The notes below the pieces were generated by a model. It ran no database searches, was not told where the DNA came from, and saw only the letters and a program-made list of their open reading frames with translations. A stretch of DNA of 64,000 nt, from assembly GCF_002198115.1 (NCBI RefSeq), contig NZ_NGNR01000005.1, positions 1-64,000 of the forward strand, read 5' to 3'. Origin of the DNA: Robiginitalea sediminis. Its GTDB lineage: Bacteria; Bacteroidota; Bacteroidia; Flavobacteriales; Flavobacteriaceae. Shown piece after piece: positions 34,959-44,295 of the stretch; the first letter of the stretch is position 1, and the number at the start of each line of letters is the position of its first letter. The position numbers were made by a program, and so were the translations under genes.

Positions 34959-36966
34959 AACGCGCCGCGTAATCGAGCATCTGGGCTTCGAACGATGCTG
35001 GCTGGGTCAGGACCACGTCGGTAACCTCCCCGGTGGCGGGGTCGGTAACCAACTCATAAACCGGGTTCACAAATCCGCTGTAAGGTGCCGAGGTAAACCG
35101 GGCATTGCGCTCCAGTACCTGGGCATGCAGTTGTTGGTCTACCTTTACCCCATAACCTTCCACCAACTCTTGGGCGGCCGTATAATCGCCCTCGGACTTG
35201 ATGCGCTGGGTTTCCCGGAGCAGGTTCCCGAAGAGTTCCCTGAGGCGGTCGTAGTCGCGGATTTCAAAATAGGTCTTCCCATCGCGCTCCACCTTTTCGA
35301 TTACCCCTTCCGGCTGGCCTTTCTCGAACACCCAGGCGGAAACCCACTGGCGGTTTACCATGTGGTCCTCCTCGATGTCATCCCCGAGTTCGATCCGGAT
35401 GAGCTGGGTCATCAACCCGTTGCGGATATAGCCGTCATAGGCGGCCATGCCCACCTTGCGGTAGTCGTCCACCAGGCCCAGTTCCTGCAATTTGGGATCC
35501 ATCAGGTAGTACAGGGCCACCAGGTCTGCCCGGCCTTCCTCAATGGTAGAGCGGTAATTCTTCAACGTTTCCTTGGGTTGGCCAACCCCGGGGTTGATCT
35601 GGCCCGAAGCATGCCCCACCACCTCGTGCAGGGCGGTATGCAGTTTATCCCCAAGTTCCCCATAGGCCATTTCCAATTCCACCTCGGTGGAATCGTGGGC
35701 AAATTCCCTCAGGCGGCCGGTACCCCCGGCCTGGTTGTAGGCATCGATGATGTTGCCCAGGGAAACGGACTTGCTGCCGTGTTCTACCCGGATCCAGTTG
35801 TTGTTGGGCAGGTTTACCCCAATAGGTGTGCTGGGGGAGGCATCCCCGGCTTCCCCGGCAACGATGACGGTTTTATAGGAAACCCCAACCACGTTGTCTT
35901 TTTTGTGCTCCTCCATCAGGGGGCTCTGATCTTCGAACCATTGGGCGTTTTCGGATAGTACCGCCATCTGGCGGCTCATTTCGAAATCTTTGATCTGGAC
36001 AATGGTCTCATAGGATCCCTTGTACCCTTTCGGGTCGTTGTACACCTCTATGAACCCGTTAATCCAGTCGATATTCCCCTCGGTGGAATTCACCCAGGCA
36101 ATGGCGTATTCGTCCCAGGTATCCAGGCTCCCGGTGCGGTAATAGTCGATAAGCAACTCCAGAGTCCGGGCCTGCTGGGGGTTCTCCGCAACCCCACGGG
36201 CCTTTTCCAGCCAGCCGATAATCTCGGCAATGGCAGGGCCGTAGAGGCCGTCCACCTTGTATACCTGCTCGGTGAGTTTCCCGCCTTCGCGGACCAGGCG
36301 CGTATTGAGGCCGATTTCAATCGGGCGGCCTTCAGGACCTTTGTCCGCAGCGCTGTAATAGGCCTCCACCTCCGCATCGGTAATATCCGGGCCGTAGAAG
36401 TTCACAGCCGATGCCAGGGTATTGTCTGTCCCTTTTTTCTTGTTGACCTTCTTGCTGTCTGCCTCGTTAAAGATGACCTCAAAGGCCTCGCCCTCGAGCA
36501 CTGCGCCCGTTGCTGTCAAGACCTCCCGAAGGTATTCCGGGGAGAAGCCGGCCGGGATTTTATCGTTGGAATAATGGTGGTGGATACCATTGGAGAACCA
36601 CACCCGTTTCAGGTAGGTCTCAAAGGCTTCCCACTGGGGGTCCTGGCGATCTCCCTCGTATTGGGTATAAACCTGTTCCAGGGCCTTGCGGATGGCCAGG
36701 TTATGGCGGTAGTTCTGGTCCCACATGATATCGCGCCCGGATAGGCCGGCCTGGACCAGATAGTACACCAATTGTTTTTCCTTCAGGGTGAGTTCCTCGA
36801 ACCCGGGGACGCGGTAACGCAGGATCCGCAGGTCTGCAAACTGGTCTACAACGTATTCGAAGGACGTCTCGGCGTCCGTTGCAATGGCTTCTGTCTGGGG
36901 TTCCTGCCGGCAGGATGCCAGGAGGGCAAGCCCGAGAACCAGGCTCGCAAAACGAAGGTTTTTCAT
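34936..36966 (-). CDS. M49-family (dipeptidyl-peptidase III) metallopeptidase lipoprotein
   Basis: 676 aa. A lipoprotein signal ends LLASC (Cys19). The zinc site HEVVGH starts at about residue 447 (His447, Glu448, His452) and the second motif EEGRAD is at about 475, matching the HEXXGH/EExRAD pair of DPP III. Such enzymes remove dipeptides from oligopeptides. These Bacteroidetes proteins are sometimes labelled dihydrofolate reductase, but no DHFR motif is present. Outer-membrane or periplasmic by its lipobox. Convergent overlap with the decarboxylase gene. Confidence 0.88.
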   Translation of the reverse strand: MKNLRFASLVLGLALLASCRQEPQTEAIATDAETSFEYVVDQFADLRILRYRVPGFEELTLKEKQLVYYLVQAGLSGRDIMWDQNYRHNLAIRKALEQVYTQYEGDRQDPQWEAFETYLKRVWFSNGIHHHYSNDKIPAGFSPEYLREVLTATGAVLEGEAFEVIFNEADSKKVNKKKGTDNTLASAVNFYGPDITDAEVEAYYSAADKGPEGRPIEIGLNTRLVREGGKLTEQVYKVDGLYGPAIAEIIGWLEKARGVAENPQQARTLELLIDYYRTGSLDTWDEYAIAWVNSTEGNIDWINGFIEVYNDPKGYKGSYETIVQIKDFEMSRQMAVLSENAQWFEDQSPLMEEHKKDNVVGVSYKTVIVAGEAGDASPSTPIGVNLPNNNWIRVEHGSKSVSLGNIIDAYNQAGGTGRLREFAHDSTEVELEMAYGELGDKLHTALHEVVGHASGQINPGVGQPKETLKNYRSTIEEGRADLVALYYLMDPKLQELGLVDDYRKVGMAAYDGYIRNGLMTQLIRIELGDDIEEDHMVNRQWVSAWVFEKGQPEGVIEKVERDGKTYFEIRDYDRLRELFGNLLRETQRIKSEGDYTAAQELVEGYGVKVDQQLHAQVLERNARFTSAPYSGFVNPVYELVTDPATGEVTDVVLTQPASFEAQMLDYAARFSFLTGE

Positions 36967-37245
36967 GGTTTAAAAATCGGTTTTGGTTAACCTAATAAAG
37001 GTACGGAATTACGGGGGAAACGGGAAGGAAAACCCGGGGATTCGAAAGGGGGCCGCCCCCCTCCCCCCACCCGATAAATTAACCACGCGCGGTGCATAAT
37101 ACCAGCAGTACGGCACTAAGGGAAAAAGGCCCATCGATCAGCCCTACGCTTCGGCAGCACCACGACCCACACAGGGTATTATTTTGCCGAGGATTAACCG
37201 GAATGCTTCTGAAGTCAGGCCCCACGGCAGGTACCTGGCCACTTC
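36967..37245. other. 279-bp intergenic region with C-rich tract
   Basis: No convincing gene. It lies upstream of the M49 peptidase and downstream of the GH15 gene, both on the minus strand. It contains a C-rich tract at 37056-37073 and a near-consensus minus-strand TACCTTTA at about 36994-37001 that could be the peptidase promoter. Confidence 0.5.
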
Positions 37246-39048
37246 TTAGTTCTTCATGGACTCCAGCATCTTCTCCGTGCGGTCTTTCTGGGAAAAGTTT
37301 ACGGCGCATTCTATAAGGGCCAGGTGGGAATAGGCCTGAGGGAAGTTGCCCAGCAGCCGTTTGCTCTTAAAATCGATATCCTCGCTGAACAGGCCCAGGT
37401 GGTTGCTGTAGGAAAGGAGCTGTTCAAAGAGTTCCCGCGCCCGTTCTTCCTCCCCGATCTTGAACAGGGAGTTGATGAACCAGAAGGTACAGATGGTGAA
37501 CGAAGATGTGGGCAGGCCAAAATCATCCTCGTTTTTATACCGATACAGCAGTCCGTCGTTGCTCAGTTCCTTCTCAATGGCCCTGACGGTACTCACAAAG
37601 CGCGGGTCCCTGGCATGGATAAACCCATAGCTTTCCATGAGCAGGACGGAGGCATCCATGTGGGGGGAACCATAGGATTGGGTAAAGGCCTGTACCTCAT
37701 CGTTCCAGGCATTGGCCAGGATATCGTTCTTGATTTCCTGCTCCAGGGCCGTCCACCGCTCCAGCTTCCGGTATTTGTTGAAGATCCGGGCAATTTTGAT
37801 AGCCCGGTCGATGGCCACCCAGCAGAGGACTTTGGAGAAGGTGAAGTGCCGGTCCTCGGTTCGGAATTCCCAGATGCCCTTGTCGGGCTCCTTCCAGTGT
37901 TTCTGGACGATCCAGACAATGCCCTTGGTGATGCCCCAGAGTTCCTCCCCATGTTCGATGTCATTGGGAAACCGCACCAGCTGGGTATAAACCACATCCA
38001 TCAGGATGCCGTAGATGTCGTTCTGGCGTTGTTTGTAGGCGGCATTCCCCACCCGGACCGGCTTGGATCCCTTATACCCTTCAAGGTGGTCCAGGGTATA
38101 CTCACTCAGCTTTTTTTCCTTGTTGATGCCGTACATGATTTGCAGCTTCTCGTCCTTATCCGGAATCAGGTCTACAATGAACTGCAGGTACCGGCGGGCC
38201 ACGTTCTTGTGCCCGAGTTCCGAGACGACCTTCACGACCATGGAGGCATCGCGGATCCAGCAGAAGCGGTAGTCCCAGTTGCGCACCTCCCCAATGGTCT
38301 CAGGCAGGGAGGTGGTGGCTGCGGCCAGCACGGCCCCGGAGCGCTCGTAGCTCAGGAGCTTGAGGGTTATGGCCGAACGGTGGATCCATTTGTTGTACGC
38401 CTTGTAGTCCGGTGTCCGGCTACTCCAGTTAAGCCAGTATACCTTGGTGCGCTCCATCTCGGTATACATCCTTTTGGTGGTGGGCTTGTAGAGTTTCTCG
38501 TTATAGGTGACCAGGAAAAAACCATGCTTCTTCAGTACGATCTCCCGGCCCTCCATAACAGCGTTTTTGTTGAAGGAGGTGTAGAGGAAAACCGTATCGT
38601 ACTGCCTGCCCTGGTTGAGGCTTACCACAAACCCGTGCTTCACGTAGTTTTCGGTAACCCCCTGGGCATACTCCAACCGGGGGTCGTACCCGACCCGGAA
38701 GACGGGTTCTCCCTGCACCAGACGGATATACCGCACAATCTCGGGCGGGGCATGGTAGCTGCCGTTGGGTTTGCGATACCTGGGCATAAAATCCCGGACT
38801 TCGAAGGTATCCTTCCCGTTGCAATAACGGGTGATGAGCAGGGCCGTATCCCGCTTGTACCGCTGGGTTATAGTGTAGGAATCATCGGTGAGGATTTCGA
38901 AACGCCCGCCGTTTTTCTCATCCAGCAGACGCGCAAAGACTGAGGAGGAGTCGAACTCCGGCAGGCAGCACCAGTCCAGGGAGCCGTTTTTCGAGATCAG
39001 CGCCGCAGACCGGCAGTTTCCAATTATTCCGTAATCCAGGTTGTCCAT
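37246..39048 (-). CDS. Glycoside hydrolase family 15 (glucoamylase/trehalase-type)
   Basis: 600 aa from ATG 39048 (MDNLDYGIIGNCRSAALISKNG). The N-terminal beta-sandwich starts with the phrase NGSLDWCCLPEFDSSSVFARLLD typical of GH15. The catalytic (alpha/alpha)6 barrel contains TTSLPETIGEVRNWDYRFCWIRDAS (about 245-270), the first active-site cluster, and a late GEEDI-type acid region. Relatives cleave alpha-glucosides, and some (mycobacterial type) are trehalases. Because it is divergent from trehalose-6-phosphate synthase/phosphatase, trehalose or a related alpha-glucoside is the likely substrate. Cytoplasmic; no signal peptide. Confidence 0.82.
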   Translation of the reverse strand: MDNLDYGIIGNCRSAALISKNGSLDWCCLPEFDSSSVFARLLDEKNGGRFEILTDDSYTITQRYKRDTALLITRYCNGKDTFEVRDFMPRYRKPNGSYHAPPEIVRYIRLVQGEPVFRVGYDPRLEYAQGVTENYVKHGFVVSLNQGRQYDTVFLYTSFNKNAVMEGREIVLKKHGFFLVTYNEKLYKPTTKRMYTEMERTKVYWLNWSSRTPDYKAYNKWIHRSAITLKLLSYERSGAVLAAATTSLPETIGEVRNWDYRFCWIRDASMVVKVVSELGHKNVARRYLQFIVDLIPDKDEKLQIMYGINKEKKLSEYTLDHLEGYKGSKPVRVGNAAYKQRQNDIYGILMDVVYTQLVRFPNDIEHGEELWGITKGIVWIVQKHWKEPDKGIWEFRTEDRHFTFSKVLCWVAIDRAIKIARIFNKYRKLERWTALEQEIKNDILANAWNDEVQAFTQSYGSPHMDASVLLMESYGFIHARDPRFVSTVRAIEKELSNDGLLYRYKNEDDFGLPTSSFTICTFWFINSLFKIGEEERARELFEQLLSYSNHLGLFSEDIDFKSKRLLGNFPQAYSHLALIECAVNFSQKDRTEKMLESMKN

Positions 39049-39152
39049 AGGGTGCGTTTTCTTTAAAAATGCGGCTTTTCTTGGGTAAACCGCCACAATT
39101 TGACGAAATTTAGAGAAAAAGGAACCAAAACTCCATCAAAATCGCGCATTCC

Positions 39153-41363
39153 ATGCCCAAAACTATCATAATCTCAAACCGACTACCCGTACAATTGCAA
39201 ATCAGCAATGGAAAGCTGGAAGCTACCCCTTCTGTAGGAGGGCTGGCAACCGGCATGAAGTCGGTCCACTCCGATGGGGAAAGTCTCTGGATCGGGTGGA
39301 GCGGACTTACGCGGGAGGAGATTCCGGACGGGCTGGAACCCGAAATCGACTCTGCCCTGGCCGGGCATGGCTGCCGCAAGGTCTCCCTCACCCACCAGCA
39401 GGTGGAGGGGTTCTACTTTGGCTTCAGCAACCGGACGATCTGGCCCCTGTACCACTACTTCACCGAATATGCGGAATTTGAACTGGCCAATTGGGAAACC
39501 TATGTGGAGGTAAACCGCAAATTTGCCGAGGCAATCCTGGAAGAGGCCGGGCCGGAAGACCTGGTGTGGGTACACGACTACCAGCTGATGCTGGTCCCCC
39601 AGATGCTGCGCGAAAGACAGCCGGGCCTCACCATTGGGTTTTTTCTGCATATCCCCTTCCCCTCCTATGAGATTTTCCGGACCCTCCCCTGGAGGCGTGA
39701 GATCCTGCAAGGGTTGCTGGGGTCGGACCTGATCGGGTTCCACACCTACGACTACGAGCGGCACTTCCTCAGTTCGGTGCGCCGCCTGCTGGGTCTGGAG
39801 GTGAGCTTTAACGAAATTTACCTGGAAGGGCGGGCAGTGAAGGTCGATTCCTTCCCCATGGGGATCGATTACGCCAAATTCCACCAGGCCGCACAGGACC
39901 ATAACCGCCTGGGGAAAGGAAAGGAATCCGACCTGCAACGACGCCTGAACGAGCACAAGGCCTCCACTCCCAATGCCAAGTATTTCCTCTCCATAGACAG
40001 GCTGGACTACACCAAGGGGATTGCCCAGCGACTGAAAGCCTTCGAGTATTTCCTGAAGAAATACCCCCAGTACAGGGAGAAGGTGCGCCTGATCATCCTC
40101 GCAGTGCCCTCCCGTTCCAAGGTCCCCCAATACCAGCGCCTGAAAAAGGAGATCGACGAACTGGTCGGCCGCATCAATGGGGAGTGGTCTACGGTGAGCT
40201 GGACCCCGATCTGGTACTTCTACCGCTCTCTGCCTTTCGAAAGCCTGATAGATTTGTACACTTCCTGCGATATTGCCTGGCTAACCCCCATCCGCGACGG
40301 GATGAACCTGGTGGCCAAGGAGTATATCGCCACGCGAACCGACCAAAGCGGGGTCCTGATCCTCAGCGAGATGGCGGGGTCTGCCAATGAGATGCACGAG
40401 GCCTTACTGATCAACCCCAACAATTTCGAGCAGATTGCCGAAGCCTTATACCAGGCCATCAACATGCCCCTGGAGGAGCAGCGCGCCCGCAACGCCCCCA
40501 TGCAGAAACGGCTGGAACGCTATAATGTGGAGAAATGGGCGAATGATTTTGTGGATTCCCTGAAAACCCAGAAGAGCACCGATTTCTCCCACGTAGCCCT
40601 GAAACTTAGTGTGGACAAGACCGAGGACCTGATGCGCGCCTACCGGGAGGCCGGCAGCCGGATTTTGTTCCTGGACTACGACGGCACCCTGGCAGGCTTC
40701 CGAACCGATCCGCAAAAGGCAACCCCGGACGAGGAACTCTACGCCCTCCTGGATGAATTGGCCCAACAGAGCCGCACGGATTTCTTCCTGATCAGCGGGA
40801 GGGACAAAGACACCTTCGGCCGGTGGTTTTCGGACCGGAGGTATTCCATGATTGTGGAGCACGGGGTGTGGATTTCGGAGAAAGGAAGGGAATTCAGCAT
40901 GCTGGAAAATGTCAAAAACACCTGGATGGATAAGATACGGCCCGTCCTGGAATCCTTTGTGGACCGGACCCCCGGCAGTTTTATCGAGGACAAGAACTAT
41001 TCCCTGGCCTGGCATTACCGCAATACCGACCCGGATTTCGGGCAAAAACGGGCCTCCGAGCTGAACACCGTGCTGACCTCCCTGATCGCCAACGACGATT
41101 TAAGCGTACTCAATGGGAACAAAGTCATGGAAATCAAAAGCAGCAATGTAAACAAGGGCCGTGCGGCCATGCGGATGATCGGCCGCAAACCCTACGACTT
41201 CGTTTTTGCCATCGGGGACGACTGGACAGACGAATTCATGTTCCAGGAACTGCCCGAAACGGCCGTGACGGTAAAGGTCGGCCGGATGAAAACCCATGCA
41301 AAATACTATGTGGACGGCATAGGGGCCGTGCGGGAGCTGCTCCGGCGATTCGCTGAAATCTGA
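39153..41363 (+). CDS. Bifunctional trehalose-6-phosphate synthase / phosphatase
   Basis: 736 aa. The N-terminal GT20 synthase domain (about 1-465) starts [11 protein letters not shown] and has [16 protein letters not shown] and [11 protein letters not shown]; it makes trehalose 6-phosphate from UDP-glucose and glucose 6-phosphate. The C-terminal HAD phosphatase domain (about 485-736) has nucleophile Asp508 in [10 protein letters not shown] and [10 protein letters not shown] and removes the phosphate. The fusion OtsA-OtsB occurs in several Bacteroidetes. It is divergently transcribed from the GH15 gene (104 bp between starts), suggesting shared control of a trehalose cycle, probably for osmotic protection. 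Confidence 0.92.
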   Translation: MPKTIIISNRLPVQLQISNGKLEATPSVGGLATGMKSVHSDGESLWIGWSGLTREEIPDGLEPEIDSALAGHGCRKVSLTHQQVEGFYFGFSNRTIWPLYHYFTEYAEFELANWETYVEVNRKFAEAILEEAGPEDLVWVHDYQLMLVPQMLRERQPGLTIGFFLHIPFPSYEIFRTLPWRREILQGLLGSDLIGFHTYDYERHFLSSVRRLLGLEVSFNEIYLEGRAVKVDSFPMGIDYAKFHQAAQDHNRLGKGKESDLQRRLNEHKASTPNAKYFLSIDRLDYTKGIAQRLKAFEYFLKKYPQYREKVRLIILAVPSRSKVPQYQRLKKEIDELVGRINGEWSTVSWTPIWYFYRSLPFESLIDLYTSCDIAWLTPIRDGMNLVAKEYIATRTDQSGVLILSEMAGSANEMHEALLINPNNFEQIAEALYQAINMPLEEQRARNAPMQKRLERYNVEKWANDFVDSLKTQKSTDFSHVALKLSVDKTEDLMRAYREAGSRILFLDYDGTLAGFRTDPQKATPDEELYALLDELAQQSRTDFFLISGRDKDTFGRWFSDRRYSMIVEHGVWISEKGREFSMLENVKNTWMDKIRPVLESFVDRTPGSFIEDKNYSLAWHYRNTDPDFGQKRASELNTVLTSLIANDDLSVLNGNKVMEIKSSNVNKGRAAMRMIGRKPYDFVFAIGDDWTDEFMFQELPETAVTVKVGRMKTHAKYYVDGIGAVRELLRRFAEI

Positions 41364-41414
41364 ACCGTTTTTACGCCTTGGATAACCCATGGGAAAGTGC
41401 TACTTTAACCTTCT

Positions 41415-42317
41415 ATGAGCCCGTTGTCCGGCATCCTGCCCTATACCCGCAGTATATTCCTGGCCACAATCCTGTTTTCAGGGAGTCTGGGGCACCTGTG
41501 GGCACAACCCGATACCGAGGTGTTCCTGGCCCGGCTGGCCCGGGAAGACGGGCGCTATGTCCTGCAGGAGGCCACCAATATCAGCGGGAATCCCGGGTAC
41601 GACAACCAGCCCTTTTTCCTGGCGGACAGCCCGGAACTCTTATACGCCCGCACCCGCAACGGACAGACCGATATCGCACGGTATAACTTCATTACCGGCA
41701 GCCTGCAATGGCTTTCAGACACCCCCGGGGGCGGTGAATATTCGCCCATGCCCATACCGGACTCCGATGCCGTTGCGGCCATCCGGCTCGACACCACCGG
41801 CCTGCAACGCCTCTACCGCTACCAGAATGGCGGGCAGCAGGTGGTTATGGAAGAGCTGAAGATTGGCTACCAGGTGTGGACCGGCCCCGACCTTCTGGTA
41901 TGCACGGTCTTGCGGGAGGACGGCATGGACCTGGTGGTCGCGCGGCCTTCGGACCAAAGCGCCTATACCTACCAGAAAGGCGTAGGCAGGAGTCTCGCCC
42001 GGATCCCGGGAAGCCCCCTGGTGAGTTATAGTAGTGTGGAAGACGGGCAGACCTGGCTCAGATCCATGGACCCGAATTCCGGGGCTACGGAGCGGATTGT
42101 CCCCCTGCCGGAAGGGGTACAGGATATCGCATGGCTGCCGGACGGGTCCCTGATCTGCGGGGGCACCAATGAATTGCTGCGCCTGCGGCCCGGTACCGAT
42201 TCCACCTGGCAACCCTGGCACCGCTTTGGCGGGGAGGTGGGACGCATCACCCGCCTGGCCGTTCGCGAGAACGGGGGATACCTGGCCATGGTCGCCCAAA
42301 AACCGGAAGCCCCATGA
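41415..42317 (+). CDS. Secreted TolB-like beta-propeller protein
   Basis: 300 aa. Signal peptide at about 1-31 (ending HLWAQ). Repeated strand motifs such as PGYDNQPFFLADSPELLYARTRNGQTDIARYNF are TolB/WD40-like blades, five or so in number. No catalytic residues. The function is unknown; such proteins often bind ligands or partners in the periplasm. First gene of a five-gene run; its stop overlaps the ATG of the TMEM175-like gene by 4 bp (ATGA). Confidence 0.7.
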   Translation: MSPLSGILPYTRSIFLATILFSGSLGHLWAQPDTEVFLARLAREDGRYVLQEATNISGNPGYDNQPFFLADSPELLYARTRNGQTDIARYNFITGSLQWLSDTPGGGEYSPMPIPDSDAVAAIRLDTTGLQRLYRYQNGGQQVVMEELKIGYQVWTGPDLLVCTVLREDGMDLVVARPSDQSAYTYQKGVGRSLARIPGSPLVSYSSVEDGQTWLRSMDPNSGATERIVPLPEGVQDIAWLPDGSLICGGTNELLRLRPGTDSTWQPWHRFGGEVGRITRLAVRENGGYLAMVAQKPEAP

Positions 42318-42940
42318 ATGTGCCTCACCACGGCAGCCGCCTGCAGGCCTTCAGCGACGGCGTCTTCGCTTTTGCCGCCACCCTTATGGTCGTGAGTTTC
42401 GACCTGAACAGCGGGGTCCGGGTACTGCTTTCCCAGTGGGCAGACCTGGTGGCCTTCGGGGTAAGCTTTTTTGTACTGGTTGCCCTTTGGGTGGTCCATT
42501 ATAACTATTTCCGGCGCTCCGGCTATGTGGATTACTGGATCATTACCTTTAACAGCCTTCTGCTCTTTGTAGTGCTGTACTATGTCTTCCCCCTGAAATC
42601 CCTGGTCAAATCCTGGCTTGGGGAGGAGGGCCTTACCCGGCAGGGCCTGGCGGACCTTTTCCAGCTGTACAGCATAGGCTTTGCCTTGATTTTCCTCTGC
42701 TACAGCCTGATGTACTTCAGGGCCTTTAAGAAAGAACGCGGGCTGGACCGCGGTATGACCCTGCTGTTCTATGCCCGGCATTTTTTTATCTATGTGCTGA
42801 TGGGACTGGCATCTGTTTTGCTTTCCTTTCTCGGCGCAGGGCTGGAGTACGGGCTTCCCGGCTTTGTGTATGCCCTCCTGGGTCCCCTATGCTATGCGCA
42901 CTCCAAATGGTTTGAACGAAAATTTACCCCCATAGATTAA
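42314..42940 (+). CDS. TMEM175-family (DUF1211) membrane protein
   Basis: 208 aa. It begins with the family motif QAFSDGVFAFAATLMVV (about residues 12-28), the pore-lining first helix. Five to six hydrophobic segments follow. Bacterial relatives of about 200 residues form tetrameric potassium-leak channels. Function here is by family. Coupled by a 4-bp overlap to the propeller gene and by a TAATG overlap to the M28 peptidase. Confidence 0.82.
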   Translation: MNVPHHGSRLQAFSDGVFAFAATLMVVSFDLNSGVRVLLSQWADLVAFGVSFFVLVALWVVHYNYFRRSGYVDYWIITFNSLLLFVVLYYVFPLKSLVKSWLGEEGLTRQGLADLFQLYSIGFALIFLCYSLMYFRAFKKERGLDRGMTLLFYARHFFIYVLMGLASVLLSFLGAGLEYGLPGFVYALLGPLCYAHSKWFERKFTPID

Positions 42941-44271
42941 TGAAAAATACCTTTTTTACACTCTGTCTTTTTGCGGCCACCACCCTGGGCGCACAAACCG
43001 ATACCCGCTTGTACGATATCATAGATGCCGTCTCGGTGGAGCGGCTGCAGGCCGATATCGGAACCCTGGCCGGATTTGGTACCCGCCACACCCTTAGCGA
43101 CACCGTGTCGCAAACCCGGGGTATTGGCGCGGCCCGGCGCTGGATCAAAGCGGAATTCGACCGGATATCTGCCTCCTGCGGCGGGTGCCTGGAGGTTTTC
43201 TACCAGCGCAACCTGGTCAAGGCCGGGGAAAACAACCGCATCCCCAGGGATGTCTGGGTGGTGAACGTGGTGGCCATTCAAAGGGGTACCCGTTACCCGG
43301 ACCGCTATGTGATGATGAGCGGGGATATCGACTCCCGGGTGAGCGATGCCAACGATTTCACCTCCGATTCCCCGGGGGCAAATGACAATGCCAGCGGGAT
43401 GGCCGGGGTATTGGAAGCCGCCCGCGTGCTTTCCCGGCACAAATTTCCGGGAAGCATCGTATATGCGGGGCTGTCCGGGGAAGAACAGGGGCTCTTCGGG
43501 GGGCGCGGCCTTGCGGCCTATGCCCAGGAACAAGGCTGGAACCTTGTCGGGGTCCTGAACAACGATATGATCGGGAACACCCGCGGGGTAGACGGGGTGG
43601 TCTCCAACCGGGATTTCCGGATTTTCTCCGAACCCGTACCCCCAACGGAAACCGAAAGGGAACGGCGCGCACGACGGTTTTACGGAGGGGAGGTCGATGG
43701 TATTTCCCGCCAGTTGGCGCGGTATATCTACCGGACCACCCGGACCTACATGCCGGAGATGAACCCCATGCTGATCTATCGCCTGGACCGTTTCGGAAGG
43801 GGCGGTCACCACAGGCCCTTTAACGACCTGGGGTTTGCCGGGGTCCGGATTATGGAAGCCCATGAGAACTATACCCAGCAACACCAGGATATCCGCGTGG
43901 AAGACGGCATCCGCTATGGGGACCTGCTGGAATATGTGGATTTCGGATATACGGCCAAACTAACCGCTGTCAACGCCATTGCCCTGGCCAGCCTGGCCTC
44001 GGGTCCTCCGGCTCCTGAGAAGGTGGAAATCGGAGGGGTGGTGGAACCGGCTGCCCGGTTGCGGTGGGAGGCCGTTCCCGGTGCCGTGGGTTACAAGGTG
44101 TACTGGAGGGATACCACCTCCCCCACCTGGGACCATTTCCGCTACGTAACCGGCGCTACGGAAACCACCCTGGAAGGGATCGTTATCGATAATTTCTTCT
44201 TTGGGGTAGCAGCCGTAGGCGCCGACGGGCACGAAAGTCCGGTACGCTTTCCTACAGGCGTTTTCCGGTAA
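42940..44271 (+). CDS. M28-family metallopeptidase with C-terminal Fn3-like domain
   Basis: 443 aa. Signal peptide at about 1-18 (ending TTLGAQ). The peptidase core covers about 40-345. The bridging Asp is in GANDNASG, the Glu pair in GEEQGLFGG, the Asp in LNNDMIG and the last His in GHHRPFNDLGFAGVR. The first ligand, normally His in GHxDS, is Asp here (GDIDSR, about 128-133), an unusual substitution. The C-terminal ~85 residues (APEKVEIGGVVEP ... AVGYKVYWRD) look like an Fn3-type module. Predicted secreted aminopeptidase, but the altered metal site weakens the activity call. It starts with its A on the stop of the TMEM175 gene. Confidence 0.8.
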   Translation: MKNTFFTLCLFAATTLGAQTDTRLYDIIDAVSVERLQADIGTLAGFGTRHTLSDTVSQTRGIGAARRWIKAEFDRISASCGGCLEVFYQRNLVKAGENNRIPRDVWVVNVVAIQRGTRYPDRYVMMSGDIDSRVSDANDFTSDSPGANDNASGMAGVLEAARVLSRHKFPGSIVYAGLSGEEQGLFGGRGLAAYAQEQGWNLVGVLNNDMIGNTRGVDGVVSNRDFRIFSEPVPPTETERERRARRFYGGEVDGISRQLARYIYRTTRTYMPEMNPMLIYRLDRFGRGGHHRPFNDLGFAGVRIMEAHENYTQQHQDIRVEDGIRYGDLLEYVDFGYTAKLTAVNAIALASLASGPPAPEKVEIGGVVEPAARLRWEAVPGAVGYKVYWRDTTSPTWDHFRYVTGATETTLEGIVIDNFFFGVAAVGADGHESPVRFPTGVFR

Positions 44272-44295
44272 TTCATCAAATGCTAATACAATTCT

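Noticed and set aside
34936-36966. Dihydrofolate reductase, a label sometimes given to this protein type
   Set aside because: No DHFR motif; HEVVGH plus EEGRAD identify an M49 peptidase.
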